NCBI GenBank assembly: GCA_963975265.1 | Contig: CAXBGT010000268.1 | Coordinates: 1 to 6,018, forward strand | Length of the DNA stretch: 6,018 nt | Source: CAJXUU01 sp963975265 | Lineage (GTDB): Bacteria; Bacteroidota; Bacteroidia; Chitinophagales; Saprospiraceae | Direction of reading: 5' to 3' | Shown: one piece after another, positions 1-6,018 of the stretch | How positions within the stretch are numbered: the first letter of the stretch is position 1 | How the letters are laid out: each line of letters begins with the position of its first letter | The notes under the pieces: generated by a model | What the model was told of the DNA's origin: nothing | Databases searched by the model: none | Seen by the model: the letters and a program-made list of their open reading frames with translations, nothing else | Position numbers and translations under genes: made by a program

Positions 1-187
1 ACTAATTAGAAGAAAACAGATATTTTTTGATCTTAATGAAACTGTATCATAGTATTACTTCCTATAGAAACAATATTATGCAATCTCAGAATATCTAAAT
101 ACAAGCTTAAGATTCATGCACCCAACTTAAAATCAATACAGCAATCTATTAATTTTATCTATTAGAATTGTTTTATACATTCGCTAG

Positions 188-757
188 ATGAAAAAACATC
201 TCACTGTATATTGTGGATCTAGTACCGGATCCGAATCACTTTACACCGTTCAAAGTAAGGCGTTAGCCAAAGAAATGGTTTCAAATAACTTTCATCTTAT
301 GTATGGTGCAGGTAATGTTGGCCTGATGGGTATTATAGCTGATGAAATAATGTCTTTAGGAGGGGAAACAGTAGGAGTAATTCCACAACACCTTATGGAT
401 AGAGAGGTAGGTCACAATGGGCTCACTGAACTTATTGTCACGCAAACTATGCACGAACGTAAAAAAATTATGGCGGAGCGTACTTCTGGTTTTATAGCTA
501 TGCCAGGAGGCGTTGGTACATTAGAAGAAATCATTGAAGTTATGACATGGTCGCAATTAGACCTGCACCCCTACCCTGTCTGCTTCTATAATGTAAATGG
601 ATATTATGATAAACTGTTTGATTTTATGAAACATATGGTGAATGAAGGTTCTCTGAAGCAATTTCATGTTGATAAATTAATCTTAGAGTCCAATCCAGCA
701 AAACTTATAAATAAAATCCAAAATTATAAGTCAAAGAATGAGACAAAGTGGTTGTAA
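188..757 (+). CDS. LOG family (TIGR00730-type) nucleoside 5'-monophosphate phosphoribohydrolase
   Basis: This 189-residue protein is a complete member of the LOG ('lonely guy') Rossmann-fold family. Characterised members split cytokinin riboside 5'-monophosphates, and often AMP, into free base and ribose 5-phosphate in the cytoplasm. Visible hallmarks are the N-terminal strand with CGSS (residues 9-12), YGAGNVGLMG (39-48, usually YGGGNVGLMG), the GVIP turn (63-66), MHERK (88-92) and the signature PGGVGTLEE (106-114). R91 and E114 sit where the family's catalytic Arg and Glu are expected. Length is normal for the compact single-domain type. The ATG at 188 places the first beta strand right after the start; no Shine-Dalgarno sequence precedes it, as is common in Bacteroidota. 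The second Gly of the GGG turn is Ala here, a mild change. Family assignment is secure; the substrate is not, because bacterial members are often annotated as lysine decarboxylases in error. The next gene lies 109 bases downstream on the same strand and looks functionally unrelated. Confidence 0.95.
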   Translation: MKKHLTVYCGSSTGSESLYTVQSKALAKEMVSNNFHLMYGAGNVGLMGIIADEIMSLGGETVGVIPQHLMDREVGHNGLTELIVTQTMHERKKIMAERTSGFIAMPGGVGTLEEIIEVMTWSQLDLHPYPVCFYNVNGYYDKLFDFMKHMVNEGSLKQFHVDKLILESNPAKLINKIQNYKSKNETKWL

Positions 758-866
758 CAATTAGACTTCTGTTAAATGTTAGCATAGTTTAATTTGCTTC
801 TAGGGAATCCCCTAACCAGAGATCTAAAATGAAACGCTACATTTGTGTTCATAAATTCTATGAGTA

Positions 867-2285
867 ATGAAAATAACAGCACAGATCTTCATATTCTCCG
901 TCCTAGTTTCTCATGCAACTTTTGCTGCGATTTACGATATTGGAGAAAGTAGAGACTATATCTCTCCAAATGAACTTTACACAGCCAATGTTGTAGCGGA
1001 TGGAGACACAATATTTATAGATGCTGAAGATTACGTTGGAAATAATGCATTAGCTGTGTGGAGCCAAAACAACCTTTTCATTCAAGGAACTGGCGGAAGA
1101 CCTCATTTAATAGCAGATGGTGCAGCTATTTGGGGAAAAGGAATATGGGTATTTGCAGGGAATGATATATCAGTTGACAATATCGAATTTTCTGGAGCCA
1201 CGGTTCCTGATAAGAACGGAGCAGGAATAAGACTAGATGGAATCGGCCTTACAGCAACTAACTGTTATTTCCATAATAATGAAAATGGTATTCTCACAAA
1301 CAATTCATATGAAGGAGTGATTACAATTGAACATTGTGAATTTGGTGGTAATGGATTTTCAGATGGATATAGCCACAACTTATATATTGGACATGTACAA
1401 AAATTAGTTTTCCAATTCAATTATTCTCACCATGCAAAAATTGGACACTGTCTGAAGTCTAGAGCAGCTGAAAATATCATACAATACAATCGTATCATGG
1501 ATGAAACGACTGGTTCATCAAGTCGACTTATAGACATACCAAATGGAGGCTACACCATACTGATGGGTAATATCATTATGCAAGGTCCAAATGCAGAAAA
1601 TGTAAACTCAATAGGATATGGTCTAGAAGGACTAGAAGCAAACGAAATTCATAAAATGCTTTTTATTAATAATACTTTGATTTCAAAAAGGGGTGTAAAT
1701 GCTACTTTCTTCCAAATACAAGATGGCACTGAGGAAGTATATATAGCTAACAATATTTTTGGTGGAGAAGGAAGTGTAAATGCACCATCATTTGCAAAAT
1801 TAGAAAACAATATAATAGAACAAGATATAGAATCCTTGCTCCTTATTGATGAAGTAAACTTTGATTACAATCTAAATTCAAATTCACCAAGTGTCGATGC
1901 GGGAAAATCTATCGATCCTATTGATGGAAATGAATTAACTCCTCTTTTTAGCTATCTACACAATATTGATAATATACAAAGGCCTGAGAGTGGCTCATCT
2001 ATCGACATTGGAGCCTATGAGTTTGAATTTGTTACTTCCGCTATCGATGAAAGCCTTCGAAATGACATTATTGTCTTTCCAAATCCTGCCAAACTAGAGT
2101 TTAGAATATCAGGTATAGATTTAGATTTCGTAACAATAAGTCTACTTGATTGTGCAGGGAATAAAATAAGGGATATTAATCCAACAGAACCAATTGATAT
2201 TGCTGATTTGAAAGCAGGAGTGTACTATGTCAAACAAACTAAAAAAGGTGTGACGAATTCTTCTAAGTTGTTAATTGTTGATTAG
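867..2285 (+). CDS. Secreted right-handed beta-helix protein with T9SS type A sorting domain
   Basis: This 472-residue exported protein has a signal peptide at 1-20 or 21 (hydrophobic IFIFSVLV core, cleavage near ATFA). Residues ~40-330 form a right-handed parallel beta-helix, seen as repeated short strands with Asn-rich turns (NIEFSG, NCYFHNNENGI, HCEFGGNG, NNTLIS, NNIFGG). The core holds GHCLKSRA (193-200), IDIPNGG (222-228), NIIMQGP (235-241) and YGLEG (251-255); from memory, the same order of motifs recurs in beta-helix proteins of other phyla. Residues ~331-387, with SPSVDAG and ending DIGAYEFE, match the 'choice-of-anchor Q' pattern that follows many beta-helices. The tail (~400-472), with VFPNP, GVYYVK and a terminal KLLIVD, is a T9SS sorting domain, so the protein probably crosses the outer membrane and is released or surface-attached. 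The fold suggests polysaccharide binding or a lyase-like role, but I cannot assign a lyase family or substrate. The ATG at 867 starts directly at the signal peptide; an ATG at 860 is in another frame. Confidence 0.9.
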   Translation: MKITAQIFIFSVLVSHATFAAIYDIGESRDYISPNELYTANVVADGDTIFIDAEDYVGNNALAVWSQNNLFIQGTGGRPHLIADGAAIWGKGIWVFAGNDISVDNIEFSGATVPDKNGAGIRLDGIGLTATNCYFHNNENGILTNNSYEGVITIEHCEFGGNGFSDGYSHNLYIGHVQKLVFQFNYSHHAKIGHCLKSRAAENIIQYNRIMDETTGSSSRLIDIPNGGYTILMGNIIMQGPNAENVNSIGYGLEGLEANEIHKMLFINNTLISKRGVNATFFQIQDGTEEVYIANNIFGGEGSVNAPSFAKLENNIIEQDIESLLLIDEVNFDYNLNSNSPSVDAGKSIDPIDGNELTPLFSYLHNIDNIQRPESGSSIDIGAYEFEFVTSAIDESLRNDIIVFPNPAKLEFRISGIDLDFVTISLLDCAGNKIRDINPTEPIDIADLKAGVYYVKQTKKGVTNSSKLLIVD

Positions 2286-2325
2286 AAAAATAAACCCATT
2301 ACTTAGAAATCAACACTGCTGGCGG

Positions 2326-2663
2326 TTATTCATTTGTAGTTGAACTGAAATTTAAGAATTCTGGAGAACGAATCAAAGTAGCCACCCAAACCAATACCAG
2401 AACGGAAGTCTGTAATCCAATACTCTGTCCGTGTCCGCGATGAGATGCAATTGCTCCGCCCATAAGTGCAGTCATTAACAAAGCACCAACCCTACTTTTT
2501 TTGGCATAATAAAAAGAACTACTGCAATTAATTCTCCTATAGCAACAATCTTAGTATACGGCTCAAAACCTATAGACGCCATGTTGGCCTGCATTTCTGG
2601 ACTAATAAATTTTCCGATTACACCCCAAGCCGGAGCAATACATGTTAAGATAGTTGCTACCAT
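2326..2663 (-). pseudogene. DoxX-like small membrane protein, frameshifted
   Basis: The frame from ATG 2663 gives only 62 residues and stops at 2475. It contains a first membrane helix (residues ~2-20), then GKFISPEM and IGFEPYTKIVAIGE, typical of the loop and second helix of DoxX-like proteins. The coding signal then continues in another frame: LMTALMGGAIASH, a fourth hydrophobic stretch (SVLVLVWVATLI) and a stop at 2326-2328. Adding one base in 2484-2490, where minus-strand GGGTTGGTGC would become GGGTTGGGTGC, joins both halves as KKVGLGALLMTALMGG and gives 112 residues with four membrane segments, close to the family's usual length. An in-frame TAG lies directly before ATG 2663, so the N-terminus may also have lost residues. 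DoxX-like proteins are inner-membrane proteins of mostly unknown role, some tied to redox or thiosulfate metabolism. The gene sits 85 bases downstream of the large T9SS gene on the same strand and converges on the beta-helix gene with 40 bases between. It is either a recent pseudogene or a sequencing error. Confidence 0.8.
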
Positions 2664-2748
2664 CTAGTAGTTTAGCCCATTTTAATAGATGTCATTGAAA
2701 TAATTCCAAAGCTTAATCAACTATATATAAAATAGCGGATTAAATCCT

Positions 2749-5547
2749 TTATTGTTTTATGAATTTAGTTTGTCTAGTTTCAGAGTCAGTTTGCACAATT
2801 AAGAGATAACTACCTGGAGGTAATTGACTAATATCAATAAGAGCAGAAGTATTTCCTTTAATTAGCAATTCACCATTCACACCAAATATTTTAAAAACTG
2901 AATTTTGCTCTATAGAAGAGAAATTTGCATTGTTATCAATACTTAAAAAGTCTACTGAAGGATTTGGATATACATCTAAATTTTGCTTATTAAGGTCAAC
3001 TTCTTTGGTATCAACTTGAAATGATATGAGACTGCTTGTATACAATTGTCTGCCATGTATAGCATCTAATGCAATAAAATAAGTATCCCCGTCTTTTTCT
3101 TCAACATATGCTTGACTATCTCCTTTTATATCTTCAAAAGGAATAAATTCATTCTGTTTATTCATTAAAAATAGAAGATCACCTGTGTACAAAAATCCCT
3201 CATTATAATACTTTGAAAAGGAAGCACTGCCCACCCATCCAACATCTAAATATTCATGAATCAACTCCACATATGTAAAGTTTTCATCCGTCTTATAAAC
3301 ATATAATCTATCATATGGATTAAACCCAGACTTCATCAATAGGAAAGCTTCTCCATTTGATACAAAATAATCTATAATATCATACTGCTGGATCTCCTCT
3401 GGAATTGCACTATAAATCTTTGTTTGACTGTTAAAAAAGGTTTTTACAATATCTCCTGCATTATTCTCCTTAAAAAAGAAAACATTGTCATTACTCCCTT
3501 GTGGCGAAAAACTACCCCCATACTCTAAGTCAAATTGAAAATAATTCGATCCGTCATAATGTATTTTTTTTTCATCGTCACCCATTAATAGGTTATTTCC
3601 TGATTTATCAATAACAAATAACCCAAAAAATGCATCGAACCCAGATGAAATTTCTTCTGTATTGTCATCTTGATCAATGCTTACAAAAGCACCATCTGCA
3701 TAAACAAACAAATGGTCTTTAAAGGAAATCAAGTTATTACTTACGGTGGACAAGCTCGGAGCATAATTTTCTAACACTAAATTGTAGTTATACCCATCTG
3801 TTGTATATAATTTGTCATCCCCTGAAAAATATATTTTGCCGTTGTGACTGTGCAGAATTGTCTCAAAAGAAGAATTTGGATGATCCTCAAGATGAACAAT
3901 TTCTTTTGACGCTTTCTCATATCGGTATAAATCACCAAAAAAATCTGTGAATATTACAACATCATCAGTGATAACAAACTTATCTATAGAATTAGTGAAA
4001 CCTCCCGCCGACTGAAATCCACTCAAATCTGCTTCCTCAAATAAAGTTATTCCATCATAACTATAAATAATTTTTGGATCATTTTGCACAAAAACTATTA
4101 TATCATCCTGAATATTTATTGGTTGATAATTTACTTCTTGAATATCTTCTATGGGAAAAATAGGGTCTAGCACCTTGCCTTTTATTTGATATAGACTTGG
4201 TCCAATTAGATAAATTTCGTTATTCAATTTAAATAGTGAAGATTCACTAGAAAGACCGCTATCAGAAGGATCCAAGTCTTGATTTAGTTTAGCATATTTT
4301 GCCTCAATATCGATATCAAAAAGTGTATTAGACTCTCGAAATCTATACTTAAACGCAGTGAGATAAGTAGAACCAAATTTTGCAAACCCTACATTATAAG
4401 TTTGATCCATTTGGAATATTCCATCAATGGCACTAGTAGTCATGTCTACCAGATCAATAAGCTCAAATCTATCAGAAATGTCTATTTGATTTGACGTCCC
4501 ATAAGGATTAATAATAAATCTGTCATCTAAGATCTCAAAATTACTGCGCCAGAAATAATTTGTAGGTCGTACAAAATGTTCACCTGTACTCAAATCAAGA
4601 ATAAATAGTTCACGATCCACTATTGCGGTAAATACACCATCAATCATTTTTACTTGAGATGCAAAAATTTTTTCCCCGTCTAGATCGAAGCGAAATATAT
4701 TTTTAATTTCAAGGCTAGACTTATCATAGTGCTGTATTATACTGGTATCACTTGAAGAGCTGATCAGCACCAAATCATTATTATGGACAATGATGCCATT
4801 TGAAAAACCGATCTTTTCCAGTTTAATATCTGCTATGCCATTGCTTTCTCGACTTGTTTTATCATAACTATAAAGTTCACCTTCATTGTTGAAATAATAT
4901 ATATGGTTATTGTCTTCCGCAGGATACTGACTAAAGTCAATATCATTGCCTACCGTATCAATCACATTATCAACATAATTTTCAAAATATATGATCCTTG
5001 TATCGTCATCTGCATTGTATCTCGAGTCAAATAAAACATCTCCATAGAGGTGAAAAGGCAAGTTATCTAATTCATACGTTTTACCACCAATTTCATAGAT
5101 CATTCCTCTAAAACCAGTCTGTTCTAAACTTTTAATGCTGACAGGAAATCTATTTTCTGACGTATTAATGAGACCAGTAAAACTAGAAAAATAGTAATCA
5201 TCTGGTAGCTTAGCAGAATTTGTAATATCATTCACAAAGTCATAATCGACTATTTCCTCCGCTGTAGGGAAAACCATATAATTATCCTTAAATTCTATAT
5301 CACCTTCTTGATCGTATAATCCCTGGAAGGTTTGAGCATGTAAAAATTGTTTGTTTGCTTGATCTGTGAGCTGATAAACAGATAGCAGGTTGTTTTGATC
5401 TACAGATAAAAAGTAATTAACATCTTCATATGTTCTCAAATAGGAATCATTACTTGATCCTTCAGAGGTGAAATTAGAAATTCTTTCTTGGCTGGATAAA
5501 GTGAAGCAAAGGAAAATGAATAGGGATAGGAAGTGGCAGCGTTTCAT
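2749..5547 (-). CDS. Large secreted beta-propeller-like protein with T9SS type A sorting domain
   Basis: This 932-residue exported protein has a signal peptide at 1-19 or 20 (LSLFIFLCFTL, cleavage near SSQ). Residues ~20-845 are all-beta with many Tyr, Phe, Asp and Asn residues and recurring blades of the form 'hydrophobic-Y/F-x-x-D/N-G-x-L-Y'. The clearest are GELYSYDK (223-230), IIYSYDG (493-499), GDLYRYEK (538-545), GKIYFSGDDKLYTTDG (570-585) and DTYFIALDAIHGRQLY (821-836). The last two resemble the degenerate ELWxTDGT-type repeats of Bacteroidota surface proteins. This suggests one or more beta-propellers, probably for binding rather than catalysis; no enzyme motif was found. Residues ~856-932 are a T9SS sorting domain: LDVYPNPSVDFLSI (857-870), a central FKIFGVNGELL (885-895), LPPGSYLL (909-916) and a basic end TKFIKQ. 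The ATG at 5547 begins the signal peptide and is preceded by an A-rich leader without a Shine-Dalgarno sequence. The ligand is unknown; the secretion route is well supported. Confidence 0.9.
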   Translation of the reverse strand: MKRCHFLSLFIFLCFTLSSQERISNFTSEGSSNDSYLRTYEDVNYFLSVDQNNLLSVYQLTDQANKQFLHAQTFQGLYDQEGDIEFKDNYMVFPTAEEIVDYDFVNDITNSAKLPDDYYFSSFTGLINTSENRFPVSIKSLEQTGFRGMIYEIGGKTYELDNLPFHLYGDVLFDSRYNADDDTRIIYFENYVDNVIDTVGNDIDFSQYPAEDNNHIYYFNNEGELYSYDKTSRESNGIADIKLEKIGFSNGIIVHNNDLVLISSSSDTSIIQHYDKSSLEIKNIFRFDLDGEKIFASQVKMIDGVFTAIVDRELFILDLSTGEHFVRPTNYFWRSNFEILDDRFIINPYGTSNQIDISDRFELIDLVDMTTSAIDGIFQMDQTYNVGFAKFGSTYLTAFKYRFRESNTLFDIDIEAKYAKLNQDLDPSDSGLSSESSLFKLNNEIYLIGPSLYQIKGKVLDPIFPIEDIQEVNYQPINIQDDIIVFVQNDPKIIYSYDGITLFEEADLSGFQSAGGFTNSIDKFVITDDVVIFTDFFGDLYRYEKASKEIVHLEDHPNSSFETILHSHNGKIYFSGDDKLYTTDGYNYNLVLENYAPSLSTVSNNLISFKDHLFVYADGAFVSIDQDDNTEEISSGFDAFFGLFVIDKSGNNLLMGDDEKKIHYDGSNYFQFDLEYGGSFSPQGSNDNVFFFKENNAGDIVKTFFNSQTKIYSAIPEEIQQYDIIDYFVSNGEAFLLMKSGFNPYDRLYVYKTDENFTYVELIHEYLDVGWVGSASFSKYYNEGFLYTGDLLFLMNKQNEFIPFEDIKGDSQAYVEEKDGDTYFIALDAIHGRQLYTSSLISFQVDTKEVDLNKQNLDVYPNPSVDFLSIDNNANFSSIEQNSVFKIFGVNGELLIKGNTSALIDISQLPPGSYLLIVQTDSETRQTKFIKQ

Positions 5548-5569
5548 AATAGTTTTGCTTTTGAATATT

Positions 5570-5601
5570 TTAAGATAGTAATTTTGTTCTGAAGTAACAA
5601 T
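5570..5601 (-). promoter_or_regulatory. Candidate Bacteroidota-type promoter for the 932-residue T9SS protein
   Basis: On the minus strand, ATTG (5601-5598) is followed after 20 bases by TATCTTAA (5577-5570), which matches TAnnTT of the Bacteroidota -7 element TAnnTTTG but not its last two bases. Spacing is close to the usual ~19 bases between -33 and -7 elements. The -7 box ends 22 bases before ATG 5547, leaving a short leader. This rests on motif matching alone in A/T-rich DNA. Confidence 0.3.
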
Positions 5602-5607
5602 ATTAAT

Positions 5608-5636
5608 ATCGAAGGTGTCCGAATAACTACTTCGAT
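5608..5636. repeat. Inverted repeat, 7-base arms, upstream of the large T9SS gene
   Basis: ATCGAAG (5608-5614) pairs perfectly with CTTCGAT (5630-5636) across a 15-base spacer. It lies just upstream of the candidate promoter at 5570-5601, where a regulator could bind. Arms of this length also arise by chance several times in a window this size, so an operator role is only a possibility. Confidence 0.3.
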
Positions 5637-5643
5637 GATCAAA

Positions 5644-5664
5644 TTCAATTGCACTCGAATTGAA
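5644..5664. repeat. Inverted repeat, 7-base arms, 7-base loop
   Basis: TTCAATT (5644-5650) and AATTGAA (5658-5664) are perfect inverted arms around GCACTCG. It begins only 8 bases after the previous inverted repeat. No run of T follows closely on either strand, so it is not a convincing intrinsic terminator. It could be a protein-binding site or chance. Confidence 0.3.
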
Positions 5665-5815
5665 AGGAAAATATGGTTGTTTATCTTAGGATGATGCGAA
5701 TTCCAAAAGTTTTCTGTCATCTCAATTTAATGACCTATGTCTTGTTTGATGCTAACGTCATAGCCATAAGATGAGGAACGACGAGGCTGTTCTTCACTCT
5801 TCATGGCATATTCAC

Positions 5816-5845
5816 AGTAGTAGTAGTAGTAGTAGTAGTAGTAGT
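5816..5845. repeat. Perfect trinucleotide microsatellite (AGT)10
   Basis: Ten uninterrupted copies of AGT fill 5816-5845, flanked by CAC before and CTAGA after. The repeat is outside any recognised gene, 269 bases upstream of the start of the 932-residue protein. On the minus strand one frame through it is open over about 53 codons and would read nine Tyr codons, but it has no start codon before the repeat. Uninterrupted trinucleotide runs this long are uncommon in bacterial chromosomes and tend to change copy number by slippage. Because the unit is three bases, a change would alter spacing, not reading frame. Confidence 0.95.
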
Positions 5846-5890
5846 CTAGAATACTATCCGAATGCAAATTCCTAGTTATCCAGTTTCAAT

Positions 5891-5965
5891 CTAGGCTTCC
5901 CCAACTTTTGATTGTGTTTGCAATCTTGGTCTTGTCTTATCTTCATCTGGCTTTTGAGTTGGCAT
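5891..5965 (-). CDS. Possible 24-residue peptide with a strong ribosome-binding-like sequence
   Basis: A minus-strand frame from ATG 5965 to TAG 5891 would encode a hydrophilic, charged 24-residue peptide beginning MPTQKPDEDKTR. Minus-strand GGGGAAGG (5978-5971) lies 5 bases before the ATG; this is much stronger than anything before the larger genes here and is the only reason to list it. No similarity is recognised and no membrane segment or signal is visible. It may instead be the remnant of the 5' end of a longer gene whose remainder has decayed, or chance. Confidence 0.2.
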   Translation of the reverse strand: MPTQKPDEDKTRPRLQTQSKVGEA

Positions 5966-5988
5966 TGTAACCTTCCCCAAAAACGAGA

Positions 5989-6015
5989 CAGTTAAAAACT
6001 TTGTAAATTTAACTG
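5989..6015. repeat. Inverted repeat, 8-base arms, at the right edge
   Basis: CAGTTAAA (5989-5996) and TTTAACTG (6008-6015) form perfect arms around an 11-base A/T-rich spacer. It lies upstream, on the minus strand, of the GGGGAAGG/ATG at 5978-5963, a position suited to an operator or an element end. About one such match is expected by chance in a window of this size. Confidence 0.3.
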
Positions 6016-6018
6016 AAA

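Larger units (their letters stand above)
5548..6018. other. 471-base region without a substantial gene
   Basis: No reading frame here looks like a conserved protein on either strand. The region holds the candidate promoter (5570-5601), inverted repeats at 5608-5636, 5644-5664 and 5989-6015, the AGT microsatellite and the 24-codon frame. The 9-base word CTTCCCCAA occurs twice, at 5896-5904 and 5972-5980. On the minus strand, several short frames (5891-5965 and a stretch spanning the microsatellite down to about 5730) are open but separated by stops and frame changes. This could be decayed coding sequence, but nothing in it is recognisable. No tRNA-like or riboswitch-like fold was noticed. Confidence 0.6.

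Noticed and set aside
36..98. A 20-codon plus-strand frame starting MKLYHS in the left flank.
   Set aside because: It has no ribosome-binding sequence, no recognisable similarity and is of chance length in A/T-rich DNA with stops on all sides.
163..170. TAGAATTG as a -7 promoter element for the LOG gene.
   Set aside because: It matches TAnnTTTG at all but one position, but no TTG-type -33 element lies at the right distance.
789..814. TTAATTTG as a promoter element and the TAGGG/CCCTA hairpin (801-814) as a terminator between the LOG and beta-helix genes.
   Set aside because: The -7-like box has a mismatch and no properly spaced -33 element; the hairpin has only five pairs and no T run after it.
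2737..2747. GGATT/AATCC palindrome just after the stop of the 932-residue protein as an intrinsic terminator.
   Set aside because: With a one-base centre only about three pairs can form, and the following sequence is A/T-mixed, not a T run.
5773..5795. GAGGAAC/GTTCTTC imperfect hairpin.
   Set aside because: It includes a G-T pair, has no T run and no relation to a gene end; it fits chance.
5966..6018. Insertion-sequence end: minus-strand CTGTCTCGTTTTTGGGG together with the 8-base inverted repeat.
   Set aside because: It vaguely recalls insertion-sequence termini, but there is no transposase fragment, no matching terminal repeat in the window and no target duplication.

Overview
The window looks like chromosomal DNA of a Bacteroidota bacterium (Flavobacteriia/Cytophagia type). 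Three things point there: low G+C, start codons with A/T-rich leaders and no Shine-Dalgarno sequence before the larger genes, and two secreted proteins ending in type A sorting domains of the type IX secretion system (T9SS), a machinery confined to this phylum. The species cannot be named from the sequence.

Layout, left to right. Positions 1-187 are A/T-rich and noncoding. Positions 188-757 (+) encode a LOG-family (TIGR00730-like) Rossmann-fold nucleoside-monophosphate phosphoribohydrolase. Positions 867-2285 (+) encode a secreted right-handed beta-helix protein with a 'choice-of-anchor Q'-like segment and a T9SS C-terminal domain. Convergent to it, at 2326-2663 (-), is a small DoxX-like membrane protein gene broken by an apparent single-base deletion; restoring one base gives a 112-residue protein with a convincing second half. 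Positions 2749-5547 (-) encode a 932-residue secreted protein, mostly degenerate beta-propeller-like repeats, again ending in a T9SS sorting domain.

The last 471 bases (5548-6018) carry no substantial gene. They hold a candidate promoter for the 932-residue protein, three short inverted repeats, a perfect ten-copy AGT repeat at 5816-5845, and one 24-codon reading frame on the minus strand with an unusually strong ribosome-binding-like sequence.

I see no evident shared pathway. Two T9SS cargo genes point toward each other across a decayed DoxX gene, and the LOG enzyme is a stand-alone housekeeping-type gene. I found no CRISPR array, rRNA, tRNA, intact mobile element or recognisable defence system. 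The points most worth a second look are the DoxX frameshift, the AGT microsatellite and the conserved KSRA/IDIPNGG core of the beta-helix protein.
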